Shown: one piece after another, positions 11,821 through 20,198 of the stretch
Position numbering within the stretch: position 1 is the first letter of the stretch
Layout: each line of letters opens with the position of its first letter
Origin: CAVPCY01 sp963770765
Lineage (GTDB): Bacteria; Actinomycetota; Coriobacteriia; Anaerosomatales; PHET01
NCBI GenBank assembly: GCA_963770765.1
Contig: CAVYQS010000005.1
Location: forward strand, 1-64,000
Length of the DNA stretch: 64,000 nt
Reading direction: 5' to 3'
Made by a program: the position numbers and the translations under genes
The notes under the pieces: model-generated
What the model saw: only the letters and a program-made list of their open reading frames with translations
Database searches by the model: none
What the model was told of the DNA's origin: nothing

Positions 11821-12581
11821 ACGGCGCGCTCTACACCGGCACGGTGACGCACCTGCGCACCCGCCCGGTGCGCAACGGCTTCACCTACGGCCTCTACTAC
11901 GTCTACGTCGACCTGGCCGAGCTCGACACGCTCGACGCATCGCTGAAGCGGTTCGGGCATAACCGGCGCGCGCTCGTCTCGGTGTGGGATGAGGACCACG
12001 GCGCCCGCGACGGCTCCGGGCTGCGCGAGTGGATCGACGGCGTGCTCGCCCGGGCGGGCGTGGACCTCGCCGGCGGCCGCGTGTGCCTGCTCACCTTCCC
12101 GCGGGTCATGGGCTTCAAGTTCTACCCGGTGTCGTTCTGGTACTGCTTCGGGGCCGACGGCACGCCACTCGCTGTGCTGGCTGAAGTGCAGAACACCTAC
12201 CGCGACCACCACAACTACCTGCTCCACAACAACGGCGAGCCCTACGACTTCACGCAACGGCCCGAGAAGGCGAAGGCCTTCTTCGTCTCCCCGTTCGTCC
12301 CGTTGGAGGACGCTCGTTACCAGTTCAGCCTCACCGAACCCGGCGAGAAGCTCCAGGCCGCGATCTACGACTTCGTCGATGGGCCTCTGCTCCTCACCGC
12401 AGCGATCTCGCTGAGGGCCGAGCCGCTCGACGACGAGTCCCTGCGTCGAGCCGTGCTGCGCTTGGGCCCGATGTCGTTGCGGGCCCTGATCCTGATTCAC
12501 TGGCAGGCGCTGAAGCTGATTCTCAAAGGGGTACGTTTCTATCCACACACCGCGCCCCCCGAAGAGGAGACCACGTTTTGA
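11817..12581 (+). CDS. DUF1365 family protein
   Basis: A 254-residue protein starting LYTGTVTHLRTRPVRNGFTY and containing the family's PRVMGFKFYPVSFWYCF, AEVQNTYRDHHNY and FFVSPFVPL blocks, so it is a clear DUF1365 member. The biochemical function is not established. The GTG start overlaps the stop of the FAD oxidoreductase (GTGA), and its own stop overlaps the TTG of the methyltransferase (TTGA), so all three are probably translationally coupled. The conserved His/Tyr/Asp-rich blocks hint at an enzyme. From its company it probably takes part in modification of phospholipid acyl chains. Confidence 0.9.
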   Translation: MNGALYTGTVTHLRTRPVRNGFTYGLYYVYVDLAELDTLDASLKRFGHNRRALVSVWDEDHGARDGSGLREWIDGVLARAGVDLAGGRVCLLTFPRVMGFKFYPVSFWYCFGADGTPLAVLAEVQNTYRDHHNYLLHNNGEPYDFTQRPEKAKAFFVSPFVPLEDARYQFSLTEPGEKLQAAIYDFVDGPLLLTAAISLRAEPLDDESLRRAVLRLGPMSLRALILIHWQALKLILKGVRFYPHTAPPEEETTF

Positions 12582-13744
12582 CGACACTGTTCGAACAGCT
12601 GCTCGGGGTGGCGATGAACCGAGCCCTGCGCCGAGGCGAGCTCACGCTGATAGGTCGCGATGGGGCCGAGAAGCACTTCTCGGGACGCGAGCCGGGTCCG
12701 CGAGCCACGGTCGTCCTCAAGGACCCCCACGCCGCGCGCCGCACGATCGCGGGCGGCTCCATCGGACTTGCCGAGAGCTACATGGCCGGCTCATGGGACA
12801 CCCCCGACCTGGACGCCGTGCTGGCTCTGGGCATCGCGAACATGGATCCCGAGCCGAGCAAGCCCACGCTGCTCACGCCCGTCGTGCGAGCATGGCATTC
12901 GATGCGCGACAACGACCTGGCCGGAAGCCGGAAGAACATCCAGTACCACTACGACCTGGGCAACGACTTCTATCGGCTATGGCTCGACGAGACGATGGCC
13001 TACTCCTCGGCGCTCCACAGCTTCGCGGACGAGGACATCAGCGCTGCTCAGGTGCACAAGTGGGACCGGCTGCTCGATCTGCTGCAACCGGGCACGGACG
13101 ACCACCTGCTTGAGATCGGCTGCGGGTGGGGCGGGTTCGCGATCCACGCAGCCAAACAGGCGGGCTGCAAGGTCACCGGCGTGACGCTTTCAGACGAGCA
13201 GCACGAGTGGGCGGTTCGCGCGGTCGAGCGCGAGGGCCTCGAAGGACAGGTCGAGATCAGGCTGCAAGACTACCGGCATATCCCCGAGCAGTTCTCGGCG
13301 ATCGCTTCGATCGAGATGTTCGAAGCCGTTGGCGAGAAGTGGTGGCCGACGTTCTTCCGGCAGGTGCGCGAGCTGCTGGCCCCCGGCGGCCATCTCGCAC
13401 TCCAGACGATCACCATCGAGGAGCCCCGCTTCGACGACTACAGCCGCAACCCCGACTTCATCCAGCGCTACATCTTCCCCGGAGGAATGCTGCCCAGCCC
13501 CGAGCGCTTCGCGGTCGCCGCACATGCCCAGGGCCTGCACGTAGACGAGCCTCACTTCTTCGGTGAGAGCTACTCACGCACGCTCTCCGAGTGGAGCACA
13601 CGGTTCGAGTCGGCGCTTCCGGAGGTACGCGCGCTTGGCTTCGACGAGCGCTTCATCCGTATGTGGCGCTACTACCTGTCGTACTGCAAAGCGGGCTTCG
13701 ACGCCGGCACGATCGACGTCATGCAGGTGCGGCTGGGGGCATAG
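12578..13744 (+). CDS. Cyclopropane-fatty-acyl-phospholipid synthase family methyltransferase
   Basis: A 388-residue class I SAM-dependent methyltransferase of the CFA/mycolic-acid-cyclopropane synthase group. The SAM-binding loop LEIGCGWGGFAIHAA is near residue 175, preceded by NIQYHYDLGNDFYRLWLDE, a hallmark of the family, and followed by SIEMFEAVGEKWW. These enzymes add a methylene or methyl group to the double bond of membrane phospholipid acyl chains. TTG at 12578 overlaps the DUF1365 stop, with GAGGAG upstream. The partnership with an FAD oxidoreductase suggests the product may be a methyl-branched or otherwise further modified chain rather than a plain cyclopropane; that is inference. 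Confidence 0.92.
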   Translation: MTTLFEQLLGVAMNRALRRGELTLIGRDGAEKHFSGREPGPRATVVLKDPHAARRTIAGGSIGLAESYMAGSWDTPDLDAVLALGIANMDPEPSKPTLLTPVVRAWHSMRDNDLAGSRKNIQYHYDLGNDFYRLWLDETMAYSSALHSFADEDISAAQVHKWDRLLDLLQPGTDDHLLEIGCGWGGFAIHAAKQAGCKVTGVTLSDEQHEWAVRAVEREGLEGQVEIRLQDYRHIPEQFSAIASIEMFEAVGEKWWPTFFRQVRELLAPGGHLALQTITIEEPRFDDYSRNPDFIQRYIFPGGMLPSPERFAVAAHAQGLHVDEPHFFGESYSRTLSEWSTRFESALPEVRALGFDERFIRMWRYYLSYCKAGFDAGTIDVMQVRLGA

Positions 13745-13807
13745 CCGAAGCGCCCTGGCTGCGAATCACGGCTCCGCGGGTCTCGCGCGGGCCGGGGTCC
13801 GCACTGC

Positions 13808-15268
13808 TCACATGATGTTCGATCCGAGCCGAGCCGCCGAGTTCCCGAACCGCCTCAGCCTGCTCCAGCCGCGCACCTCGTCGATCGTGACCTCGCGGCA
13901 GTCTCTCAGGTCCGCCTCGAATATCCGCTCGCAACGAGACGCGACGTTCGCGTCATAGCACCAGACCATGAGCTCCTTATGCAGCTTCAAGCTGCGCATG
14001 TCCAAGTTCATCGTCCCGACGGACGACGCGACACCGTCGACCGTCAGGCTCTTCGCATGGAAGAAGCCCTTCGTGTAGCGGAAGATGCGACCCCCCGCGG
14101 CGAGCAGGTCTTCGTAGTAGGACTCTGCCGCCTTCATCGCGATCTTCTTGTCCGGCCAATCGGTCATCATCAGCCGTACATCGACACCGCTCAGGGCGGC
14201 ATTGAGGAGCGCGTCGTAGGTGCCGGCGTCAGGGATGAAGTACGGCGACTGCAGCCACACTCGCTCGCTTGCTCCCGAGATCGCGGTCACATGTGCGCGC
14301 CGTGCCGATTCGGAGGGGTCTTCAACGCCGTGCGCCACTACCTGGGCCGCCACGGTGTCCCCTTCGACGCCCTCGCAACCGGCTGCGAAGCGTTCGGTCA
14401 CGTAGAGCGACTCGTGCTTGACCTCATACCAGCGATCGGCGAACAGTTTCGCGAGCTCGGCCACCACCGGTCCGGTCAGCCGCAGTCCCGTGTCGCGCCA
14501 CGCCGGGTACTTCGGCTTGCCGTCGATGTACTCCTGACCGATATTGAAGCCCCCTGTGTGGCCGATGATGCCGTCGACCACGGTGATCTTGCGATGGTTT
14601 CGGTAGTTGAGGCGGCCGATCTGCGTGATGTCGGATTCGACACGCGCGCCCGCCTTGCGCAGCTTCTTCAGCTCGCTCTTGTTGTAGGTGATACAACCCA
14701 AGTAGTCGTTCATGATGCGTACGTCGACGCCGGCCGCCAGGCGGTCGAGCAGCACGTCCGTGATGCGGGCGGTGAGGGCGTCGTGCTCCCAGATGAAGTA
14801 CTGCATGACGATCGACCGCTGCGCGCCGGACAGGTCCGCGATGAGTGTGTCGAAGTACTCCGCGCCGTCTTCGTACACGTCGAAGGTCGTGGCGGGCAAG
14901 ACGGGTGCCGAGTTCGCGGCCTCGATGGCGGCAGAGACCTTGCCGGAGACAGTCCCGGCCATGTCAGCGCGAGCTGCGACCGTGAACGCCTTGTGGGTGG
15001 CGTAGATCGACTCCATGAAGGGCCTGCGCAGTGCCACCCAGTCGTGAACCCAGCGCTGTTTGGCTAGCCAACCCTTCCAGTCGCGCCCGGCGAAGAAGTA
15101 GATCACGAGCCCCAGTCCGGGCGTCAGCAGCAGGACCGCGATCCAGGCGAGTGTCGTGGAGGGGTCCCGGTCTTGCCCGATGATGACCAGTACCGCCAGG
15201 AGCCAGTACACGATGAGCGCGGCATAGCCGAGCATGATCAGAATCAACAGCGCTTGGCCCGGGTTCAT
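13808..15268 (-). CDS. cls: Cardiolipin synthase (phospholipase D type)
   Basis: A 486-residue membrane phosphatidyltransferase. Two N-terminal membrane segments (ALLILIMLGYAALIVYWLL, then AWIAVLLLTPGLGLVIYFFA) precede two phospholipase D HxKxxxxD motifs, HRKITVVD and HAKSLTVD, each followed by the GxxN element. It joins two phosphatidylglycerols, or transfers a phosphatidyl group, to form cardiolipin at the inner face of the membrane. The start is uncertain: ATG 15268 has AGGA close upstream; ATG 15280 and ATG 15304 are in-frame alternatives adding 4 or 12 residues. It is convergent with the CFA-type methyltransferase gene, so this corner of the window is rich in phospholipid functions. Confidence 0.92.
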   Translation of the reverse strand: MNPGQALLILIMLGYAALIVYWLLAVLVIIGQDRDPSTTLAWIAVLLLTPGLGLVIYFFAGRDWKGWLAKQRWVHDWVALRRPFMESIYATHKAFTVAARADMAGTVSGKVSAAIEAANSAPVLPATTFDVYEDGAEYFDTLIADLSGAQRSIVMQYFIWEHDALTARITDVLLDRLAAGVDVRIMNDYLGCITYNKSELKKLRKAGARVESDITQIGRLNYRNHRKITVVDGIIGHTGGFNIGQEYIDGKPKYPAWRDTGLRLTGPVVAELAKLFADRWYEVKHESLYVTERFAAGCEGVEGDTVAAQVVAHGVEDPSESARRAHVTAISGASERVWLQSPYFIPDAGTYDALLNAALSGVDVRLMMTDWPDKKIAMKAAESYYEDLLAAGGRIFRYTKGFFHAKSLTVDGVASSVGTMNLDMRSLKLHKELMVWCYDANVASRCERIFEADLRDCREVTIDEVRGWSRLRRFGNSAARLGSNIM

Positions 15269-15304
15269 GTGTCCTGACATCCCCTCGACAGAGAATCGGT
15301 CCAT

Positions 15305-15613
15305 TTCGTCAAGTATGCACGATACTCAGCGAAGGCCCTGAGCGCCGACGACCGGGAGAGGTCCGCGCCCGGATTGCCGCCGCAAGGCGTGGCGGCAGCA
15401 CGGGGCGCACCAACCACCTCACTGCCCGCCGTGCTGGCTATTTTCGTTGATGGCACGCATACTGCTTCGAGATGAGCGGCCTCGCCTTCCGCGAGACGCC
15501 CCACCAAGACTCGGTTGTCCTTCGCGCTTTGTTCTCGTATCGCGCCATGTCGGATCGACTGCGTCTGCCACGCAGTGCGTCCTAAGTGCGCACGAGAACA
15601 GGAGCGACAGAAC
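15305..15613. other. Intergenic region, cls / DEAD-box helicase
   Basis: About 310 bp between two divergent genes. I see no convincing coding sequence, tRNA or strong hairpin. Its right part forms a long 5' leader for the helicase gene, which is common for DEAD-box RNA helicases that are autoregulated or cold-responsive. I cannot point to a specific regulatory structure. The AGGAG Shine-Dalgarno for the helicase is at its right edge (about 15600-15604). Confidence 0.4.
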
Positions 15614-16885
15614 TTGAGTTTCGACAACCTAGGTTTGGACCGCCGCATGCTCGACGCGGTAGGTCGACTGGGCTATACCGAGCCCACCCCCATCCAGCGC
15701 GATGCCATCCCGCTCGCTCTCGCAGGTAGAGACGTCGTGGGTTGCGCCCAGACCGGAACCGGCAAGACCGCCGCGTTCATCCTGCCCACCCTGCAGCGCA
15801 TCTCGGCGAAGCCGGGCAAGATTCGCGCGCTGGTGGTCACTCCCACCCGTGAACTCGCCGGCCAGATCGAGCAGTTCGCTACCCAGATCGGCAAGACGAC
15901 CCGCCACCGGGTGGCAGTCGCCTACGGCGGTGTGGGGTACGAGCCCCAGCGCAAGGCGCTTCGCCGTGGCGTCGACCTGTTGGTCGCCTGCCCCGGACGC
16001 CTGCTCGACCTCGTCAATGGGGGTCATTGCGACCTGAGTGCTGTGGAGGTACTCGTGCTCGACGAGGCTGACCGCATGCTCGACATGGGCTTCTGGCCCG
16101 ACGTGCGCCGAATCCTCTCGTACCTCCCCAAGGAGCGTCAGAACCTGCTCTTCTCGGCGACGATGTCGCCTGAGGTGCTCAGGATCGTGGGCGACACTCT
16201 GCACGACCCCGCTCAGATCACCGTCTCCCCCACCACGAAGCCGATCGACGCGATCGAGCAGTCGATCTACCCCGTGGGCGGCAAGGACAAGACCGACCTG
16301 CTCTTGCACCTGATCGATGAGCACAACCTCGAGCGCATCCTGGTCTTCACACGAACCAAGCACCGAGCAGACCGGGTGGCTCGCGTACTCGACCGAGCCG
16401 GAATCCGCGGAGCCGCCATCCACGGCAACCGTTCGCAGGCCCAGCGCCAGAAGGCGCTCGACAGCTTCAAGCGCGGCCACGTGAAGGTGCTCGTCGCGAC
16501 GGATGTGGTCTCCCGCGGCATCGACATCGACGACATCACGCACGTCGTGAACTTCGACCTGCCCAATACGCCCGAGGACTACGTCCACCGCATCGGCCGT
16601 ACCGCGCGTGCGGGTCGATCCGGTACGGCGTTCTCGCTTCTCTCCCCCGAGGAGCACACGAACCTGCGCGACATCGAGCGCAAGATCGGGACGGTCATCG
16701 TGTGTGAGGATGCCGAGGGCTTCCGCTACACGGATGCACGCATGGTTCCTGATCCCGAGCGCGAGGCGGCTCCCTCGAAGCAGCAGCGTCCCGCTGCAGG
16801 CAGCGGCCGCAAAGGTCGCGTTGGCGGCAGCGCCCGGCGCAACAGGCGCTCAGGCGGCTCGGGCACAAGCGCCCGCAACAACTAG
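15614..16885 (+). CDS. DEAD-box ATP-dependent RNA helicase
   Basis: A 423-residue DEAD-box helicase with the motifs in order: Q-motif (YTEPTPIQRDAIP), I AQTGTGKT, Ia PTRELA, II DEAD, III SAT, V VATDVVSRGIDI and VI HRIGRTAR. A basic, Gly/Arg-rich tail of about 40 residues (GRKGRVGGSARRNRR) probably helps RNA binding. It unwinds short RNA duplexes in ribosome assembly or mRNA turnover, like RhlE/CshA-type proteins. TTG at 15614 is preferred because AGGAG lies 9 bp upstream and the protein then starts LSFDNLGL, as relatives do. A strong hairpin terminator follows at 16921. Confidence 0.93.
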   Translation: MSFDNLGLDRRMLDAVGRLGYTEPTPIQRDAIPLALAGRDVVGCAQTGTGKTAAFILPTLQRISAKPGKIRALVVTPTRELAGQIEQFATQIGKTTRHRVAVAYGGVGYEPQRKALRRGVDLLVACPGRLLDLVNGGHCDLSAVEVLVLDEADRMLDMGFWPDVRRILSYLPKERQNLLFSATMSPEVLRIVGDTLHDPAQITVSPTTKPIDAIEQSIYPVGGKDKTDLLLHLIDEHNLERILVFTRTKHRADRVARVLDRAGIRGAAIHGNRSQAQRQKALDSFKRGHVKVLVATDVVSRGIDIDDITHVVNFDLPNTPEDYVHRIGRTARAGRSGTAFSLLSPEEHTNLRDIERKIGTVIVCEDAEGFRYTDARMVPDPEREAAPSKQQRPAAGSGRKGRVGGSARRNRRSGGSGTSARNN

Positions 16886-16920
16886 GCGACTCGGCGGCTG
16901 TTCCCCCTCGAACGCAATAA

Positions 16921-16954
16921 GCGCCCCAGCGGTTGCTCGTCCTCGCTGGGGCGC
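16921..16954. terminator. Rho-independent terminator after DEAD-box helicase
   Basis: An 11-bp perfect stem, GCGCCCCAGCG paired with CGCTGGGGCGC, with a 12-nt loop and CTATTT after it. It lies between the helicase and the convergent tRNA-Ile gene and could stop transcription from both sides. Confidence 0.8.
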
Positions 16955-16967
16955 CTATTTGCGGTGG

Positions 16968-17044
16968 TGGTGGGCCCGGATGGATTCGAACCATCGACCT
17001 CACGGTTATCAGCCGTGCGCTCTAACCAACTGAGCTACGGGCCC
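16968..17044 (-). tRNA. tRNA-Ile (GAT)
   Basis: Read on the minus strand, the sequence starts GGGCCCGTAGCTCAG and ends GGGCCCA followed by an encoded CCA. All cloverleaf parts are present: a 7-bp acceptor stem, D arm with GTTGGTTAGAGC, anticodon stem ACGG/CCGT around loop CTGATAA (anticodon GAT), and T arm GGTTCGAATCC. The anticodon reads AUC/AUU isoleucine codons. It stands alone here rather than inside an rRNA operon, the more usual place for tRNA-Ile(GAT). Confidence 0.97.
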
Positions 17045-17069
17045 GTTTCCGAGCGAAACGCCCGCATAC

Positions 17070-17097
17070 CATATACTAGCCGTCATCGGCGGGTCAA
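17070..17097 (-). promoter_or_regulatory. Putative promoter of tRNA-Ile
   Basis: On the minus strand a TTGACC -35 box (17092-17097) is followed after 16 bp by TATATG (17070-17075), about 25 bp before the tRNA 5' end. Position and boxes suit a housekeeping sigma factor; the exact -10 register is uncertain. Confidence 0.55.
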
Positions 17098-17127
17098 GAA
17101 CACGGTTCCGGGCGGCTCCAGCCCCGC

Positions 17128-17526
17128 TCACCGAGCTCCCGGGAGGATCGTCACGTGGACTCGCCGAGACCGAGGACCGTCGAATTCGCACAGGTAGATG
17201 CCCTGCCACGTGCCAAGCATCATCCTCCCGCCCTCAACCGGCACCAGCACGCTCGGGCCCACGAGCGAGGTCTTGATGTGCCCGTCGCTGTTGCCCTCCT
17301 GATGGCGCCATCCGCCGGCTTGTGGAGCGATGCGCGCCAGACCCACGACCAGATCGACGCGGACATCCGGGTCGGCGTTCTCATTGATCGTGACCGCCGC
17401 GGTCGTGTGCGGGCAGAACACGAGAACGGCGCCGTCGCGGACATCGTTCGCGGCAACGAACTCAACTACCTCGTGCGTGATGTCGATGAACTCTTCGCGG
17501 GAAGTCGAGCGAACATCGAATCTCAT
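17128..17526 (-). CDS. YjbQ family protein (UPF0047)
   Basis: A 132-residue single-domain protein with the family signature blocks CPHTTAAVTINENADPDV and EGNSDGHIKTSLVG, and the closing GTWQGIYLCEFDGPR. The conserved His, Asn and Glu residues are thought to form a metal or phosphate site. Some members have been described as having weak thiamine-phosphate synthase activity, but the physiological role is not firmly known. It is divergent from the DUF151 nuclease gene, with about 90 bp between them. Length is typical (about 130-140). Confidence 0.92.
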   Translation of the reverse strand: MRFDVRSTSREEFIDITHEVVEFVAANDVRDGAVLVFCPHTTAAVTINENADPDVRVDLVVGLARIAPQAGGWRHQEGNSDGHIKTSLVGPSVLVPVEGGRMMLGTWQGIYLCEFDGPRSRRVHVTILPGAR

Positions 17527-17614
17527 GCGGCCTCCCCGTCACTTACGGCCCGAAATGTGCATGGGTACAGACTAACTGCAACCGCAGGGACTTTCAGATG
17601 ACGGAGGTGAGAGC

Positions 17615-18113
17615 GTGGAGCAGGTACGGATAGCGAGCCTCGCGCTCGACCCTCGAACGAATCAGCCCGTGGTTCTTCTGAAGCCGCTCGAAGAGGAGCC
17701 CGGCGCAGGCCGGCTGCTCCCCATCTGGATCGGCCACCCTGAAGCCACCGCGATCCTGCTCGCGCTCGAGGGAGTCGAGACTCCCCGCCCGATGACGCAC
17801 GACCTGGTGCTGTCGCTGCTCGGTTCGCTGGAGACCCTCATCGAGCGCGTGGAGATCACCCGCGTCGATGAGGGCACGTTCTATGCGGCGATCATCTTGC
17901 GCGGCGAGGAAGCTCATGCGTGTGGTGGATGCGCGGCCCAGCGACTCGATAGCGCTTGCGATTCGAGCCGGGGCGCCCATCTTCGTCGCCGATGAGGTTC
18001 TCGACTCGGCGGGCGTACCGGACGAGACCGTGTCGGAAGTCGACGAGGAGGCCGAACTCCAGGCGTTTCGCGACTTCCTTGAAGCGGTGGACCCGGAGGA
18101 TTTCAGCTCGTAG
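17615..18113 (+). pseudogene. Bifunctional nuclease family protein (DUF151), one frameshift
   Basis: The first frame, from GTG 17615 with GGAGG upstream, encodes VRIASLALDPRTNQPVVLLK then LPIWIGHPEATAI, the DUF151 hallmark. The second half, VVDARPSDSIALAIRAGAPI and the acidic tail to SS at 18113, is in another frame. The join falls near 17910-17920 and the span is one base off a multiple of three. Otherwise about 165 residues are fully preserved, normal for the family. Some DUF151 proteins have been reported to have DNase/RNase activity. Since every family motif is intact, an assembly indel seems likelier than loss of function. Confidence 0.85.
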
Positions 18114-18180
18114 TGGACCGCGTGGCGTCTCCTGCCCAGCCACACGAACGATCGCGATCGATCCGTAGCCCGGCTCGAGG

Positions 18181-19377
18181 CTATTCGTAGCGCAGCGCGA
18201 CGATCGGGTCGAGGCGCGATGCCTTCCAGGCCGGGTACACGCCGAAGAAGATCCCCACGGCCGCGCTGAAGAAGAAGGCCAGCGCCACCGCCCACCAGGT
18301 GACCTCGGTAGGGACGAACGGTGTCAGAGCCGCAGAGCCCAGCCAACCGATGGCGATGCCTATGACCCCGCCGGCCACCGACAGCATCACCGCCTCGATC
18401 ACGAACTGGCTCAGGATATCGTGCGTGCGGGCACCGACCGCCTTGCGGATGCCGATCTCCCGGGTGCGCTCGGAGACGCTCACCAGCATGATGTTCATGA
18501 TGCCGATGCCGCCCACGAGCAGAGATATTCCGGCGATGCCCGCGAGCATGACCGTGAGCGTGCCGAGAAGCGAGGACAGGATCCCCAGCGTCTGCTCCTG
18601 AGTGAAGACGCTGAACTCGTCCCCGAAGCTCGGTCGGAACAGCTGCTGAACCTTCGCCTTCACGAGCTCGATGTCGTCGGCTTCGTTCGCCTTCATGATG
18701 ATCGACGAGAGCTCTTTGGTGCCCAGAAGCCGTTGCGCGGTACTCGTGGGCATGTAGATCTGGTTGTCCTGGTCTCCGGAGAGCGTGCCCCCCTGCTCGG
18801 CAAGCTGGCCGATGACCTCGAAGCGCTCGCCGTTGATGAAGACCTCTCGACCCACCGGGTTCTGCCCCGGGAAGAGCTCGCGCGACGGGCTGGCGCCCAA
18901 CATCACCACGCGGGCTGCGGTCGCATACTCGCTGCGGTTGTAGTGACGGCCGGCGATGTAGTCGGCGTTGAAGACCTGGTCGCCATCCTCATTCGCACCC
19001 GCGATCGTCGAGCGCGTGGTGCGGTTCCCCGACTTCAGCACGGCGGGTCCCTGGATGACCGGCACGACGATCACCGAGCTTCCCAGCCGACGCCTCACGA
19101 GCTCGGCGTCCTCAAGCGTGAATCGCTTCTGTACCGACGCGGTAGGGCCACCACCACCGCCGCCACCGCCTTCGAAGTTCCCGGGGAACACGAACAGCAG
19201 ATTGGATCCCAGGCCTTCGATCTGGCCCGTGATCTCCTGCTGAACACCGGAGCCGATCGCCACGAGCAAGATGACGGCCGCTACGCCGATGATGACGCCC
19301 AGCATGGTCAGTGAGCTTCGCACCTTGTTCGAACCGAGCGCCCTGAGCGCGATCCGAAGACTCTCGAGCAGATTCAC
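18181..19377 (-). CDS. MacB-type ABC transporter permease
   Basis: A 398-residue permease with a MacB-like periplasmic core (roughly residues 45-270) after one N-terminal membrane segment (GVIIGVAAVILLVAIGSGV) and three C-terminal ones in an FtsX domain (LVGGIGIMNIMLVSVSERTREIGIRKAVGA). A Gly-rich run (GNFEGGGGGGGG) is near residue 70. Its GTG overlaps the stop of the ATPase gene by 4 bp. With the ATPase and the membrane-fusion protein it should form a tripartite-like exporter for drugs, peptides or lipids; in a Gram-positive-type cell the fusion protein would act at the outer face of the membrane. Confidence 0.92.
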   Translation of the reverse strand: MNLLESLRIALRALGSNKVRSSLTMLGVIIGVAAVILLVAIGSGVQQEITGQIEGLGSNLLFVFPGNFEGGGGGGGGPTASVQKRFTLEDAELVRRRLGSSVIVVPVIQGPAVLKSGNRTTRSTIAGANEDGDQVFNADYIAGRHYNRSEYATAARVVMLGASPSRELFPGQNPVGREVFINGERFEVIGQLAEQGGTLSGDQDNQIYMPTSTAQRLLGTKELSSIIMKANEADDIELVKAKVQQLFRPSFGDEFSVFTQEQTLGILSSLLGTLTVMLAGIAGISLLVGGIGIMNIMLVSVSERTREIGIRKAVGARTHDILSQFVIEAVMLSVAGGVIGIAIGWLGSAALTPFVPTEVTWWAVALAFFFSAAVGIFFGVYPAWKASRLDPIVALRYE

Positions 19378-20186
19378 GAGGCACCCTCGCCGTTCGCTTC
19401 ACGCAACTTGGCGAGCTCCGATCGTGCGTCGATACGCTCGTCGACCAGGCGGTCTGAGACGATTCGGCCGTCTTTGATCTCCACGACTCGCTGTGCGTGG
19501 TTCGCGACGTTGGCATCGTGAGTGACGATGACGATGGTGATGCCCTGGTCGCTCAGGTCTTGCAGGAAGGCCATGATCTCGATACCGCTGCGGGAGTCCA
19601 GGTTCCCGGTGGGCTCGTCGGCGAGAACGATGCTGGGCTCCGTCACGAGTGCCCGCGCGATGGCCACCCGCTGCTGCTGGCCGCCCGAAAGCTGATTGGG
19701 CATGTGGCCCAGGCGCTCGCCCAACCCGACGGACTCCAGAGCCTCGCGGGCCTTGCGCGCACGTTCGGCCCCCGAAACCCCGGCATAGATCAGCGGCAGT
19801 TCCACGTTGGTCTGCGCGGTGGTGCGCGCGAGCAAGTTGAACGACTGGAAGACGAAGCCGATACGCTTGTTGCGAACCGCGGCAAGCTCGTTGGGCTCCA
19901 TGCGCGACACATCGACTCCGTCGATGGTCACCATGCCGCTGCTCGGCCTGTCCAGCAGTCCCACGATGTGCATGAGGGTGGACTTGCCCGATCCAGAGGG
20001 CCCCATGATGGCCATCATCTCGCCGACGCAGACCTGAAGGTCGACGCCGCACAGCGCGTTGACCGTGATCTCGTCGAGCTGATAGGACTTGGTGACCTGC
20101 CGCGCCTCAAGCACGACGGGGCCGGGGCAGACGCCAGCCGACTCCTCGGTGGGAGCCGGCTGAGCGCTGATCGTGTCAGCGGTCAT
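19374..20186 (-). CDS. MacB-type ABC transporter ATP-binding protein
   Basis: A 270-residue nucleotide-binding subunit. Walker A GPSGSGKST, Q-loop VFQSFNL, signature LSGGQQQR, Walker B IVLADEPTGNLD and H-loop VTHD are all present, so it should hydrolyse ATP. A roughly 25-residue N-terminal extension precedes the domain, and about 25 residues follow it. It belongs to the LolD/MacB group, fitting the permease downstream (4-bp overlap) and the membrane-fusion protein upstream (12-bp gap). Confidence 0.94.
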   Translation of the reverse strand: MTADTISAQPAPTEESAGVCPGPVVLEARQVTKSYQLDEITVNALCGVDLQVCVGEMMAIMGPSGSGKSTLMHIVGLLDRPSSGMVTIDGVDVSRMEPNELAAVRNKRIGFVFQSFNLLARTTAQTNVELPLIYAGVSGAERARKAREALESVGLGERLGHMPNQLSGGQQQRVAIARALVTEPSIVLADEPTGNLDSRSGIEIMAFLQDLSDQGITIVIVTHDANVANHAQRVVEIKDGRIVSDRLVDERIDARSELAKLREANGEGAS

Positions 20187-20198
20187 GGGCCGGGTTGC

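Noticed and set aside
15305..15613. Riboswitch or cold-shock thermosensor in the helicase leader
   Set aside because: No conserved riboswitch core or convincing stem series could be recognised by eye.
17208..17220. CACGTG within YjbQ as a third parS
   Set aside because: Only the central six bases match; flanks do not fit the 16-mer.
17615..18113. Programmed frameshift in the DUF151 gene
   Set aside because: No slippery heptamer or stimulatory hairpin is evident, and other genes here have similar single shifts; an indel error is simpler.
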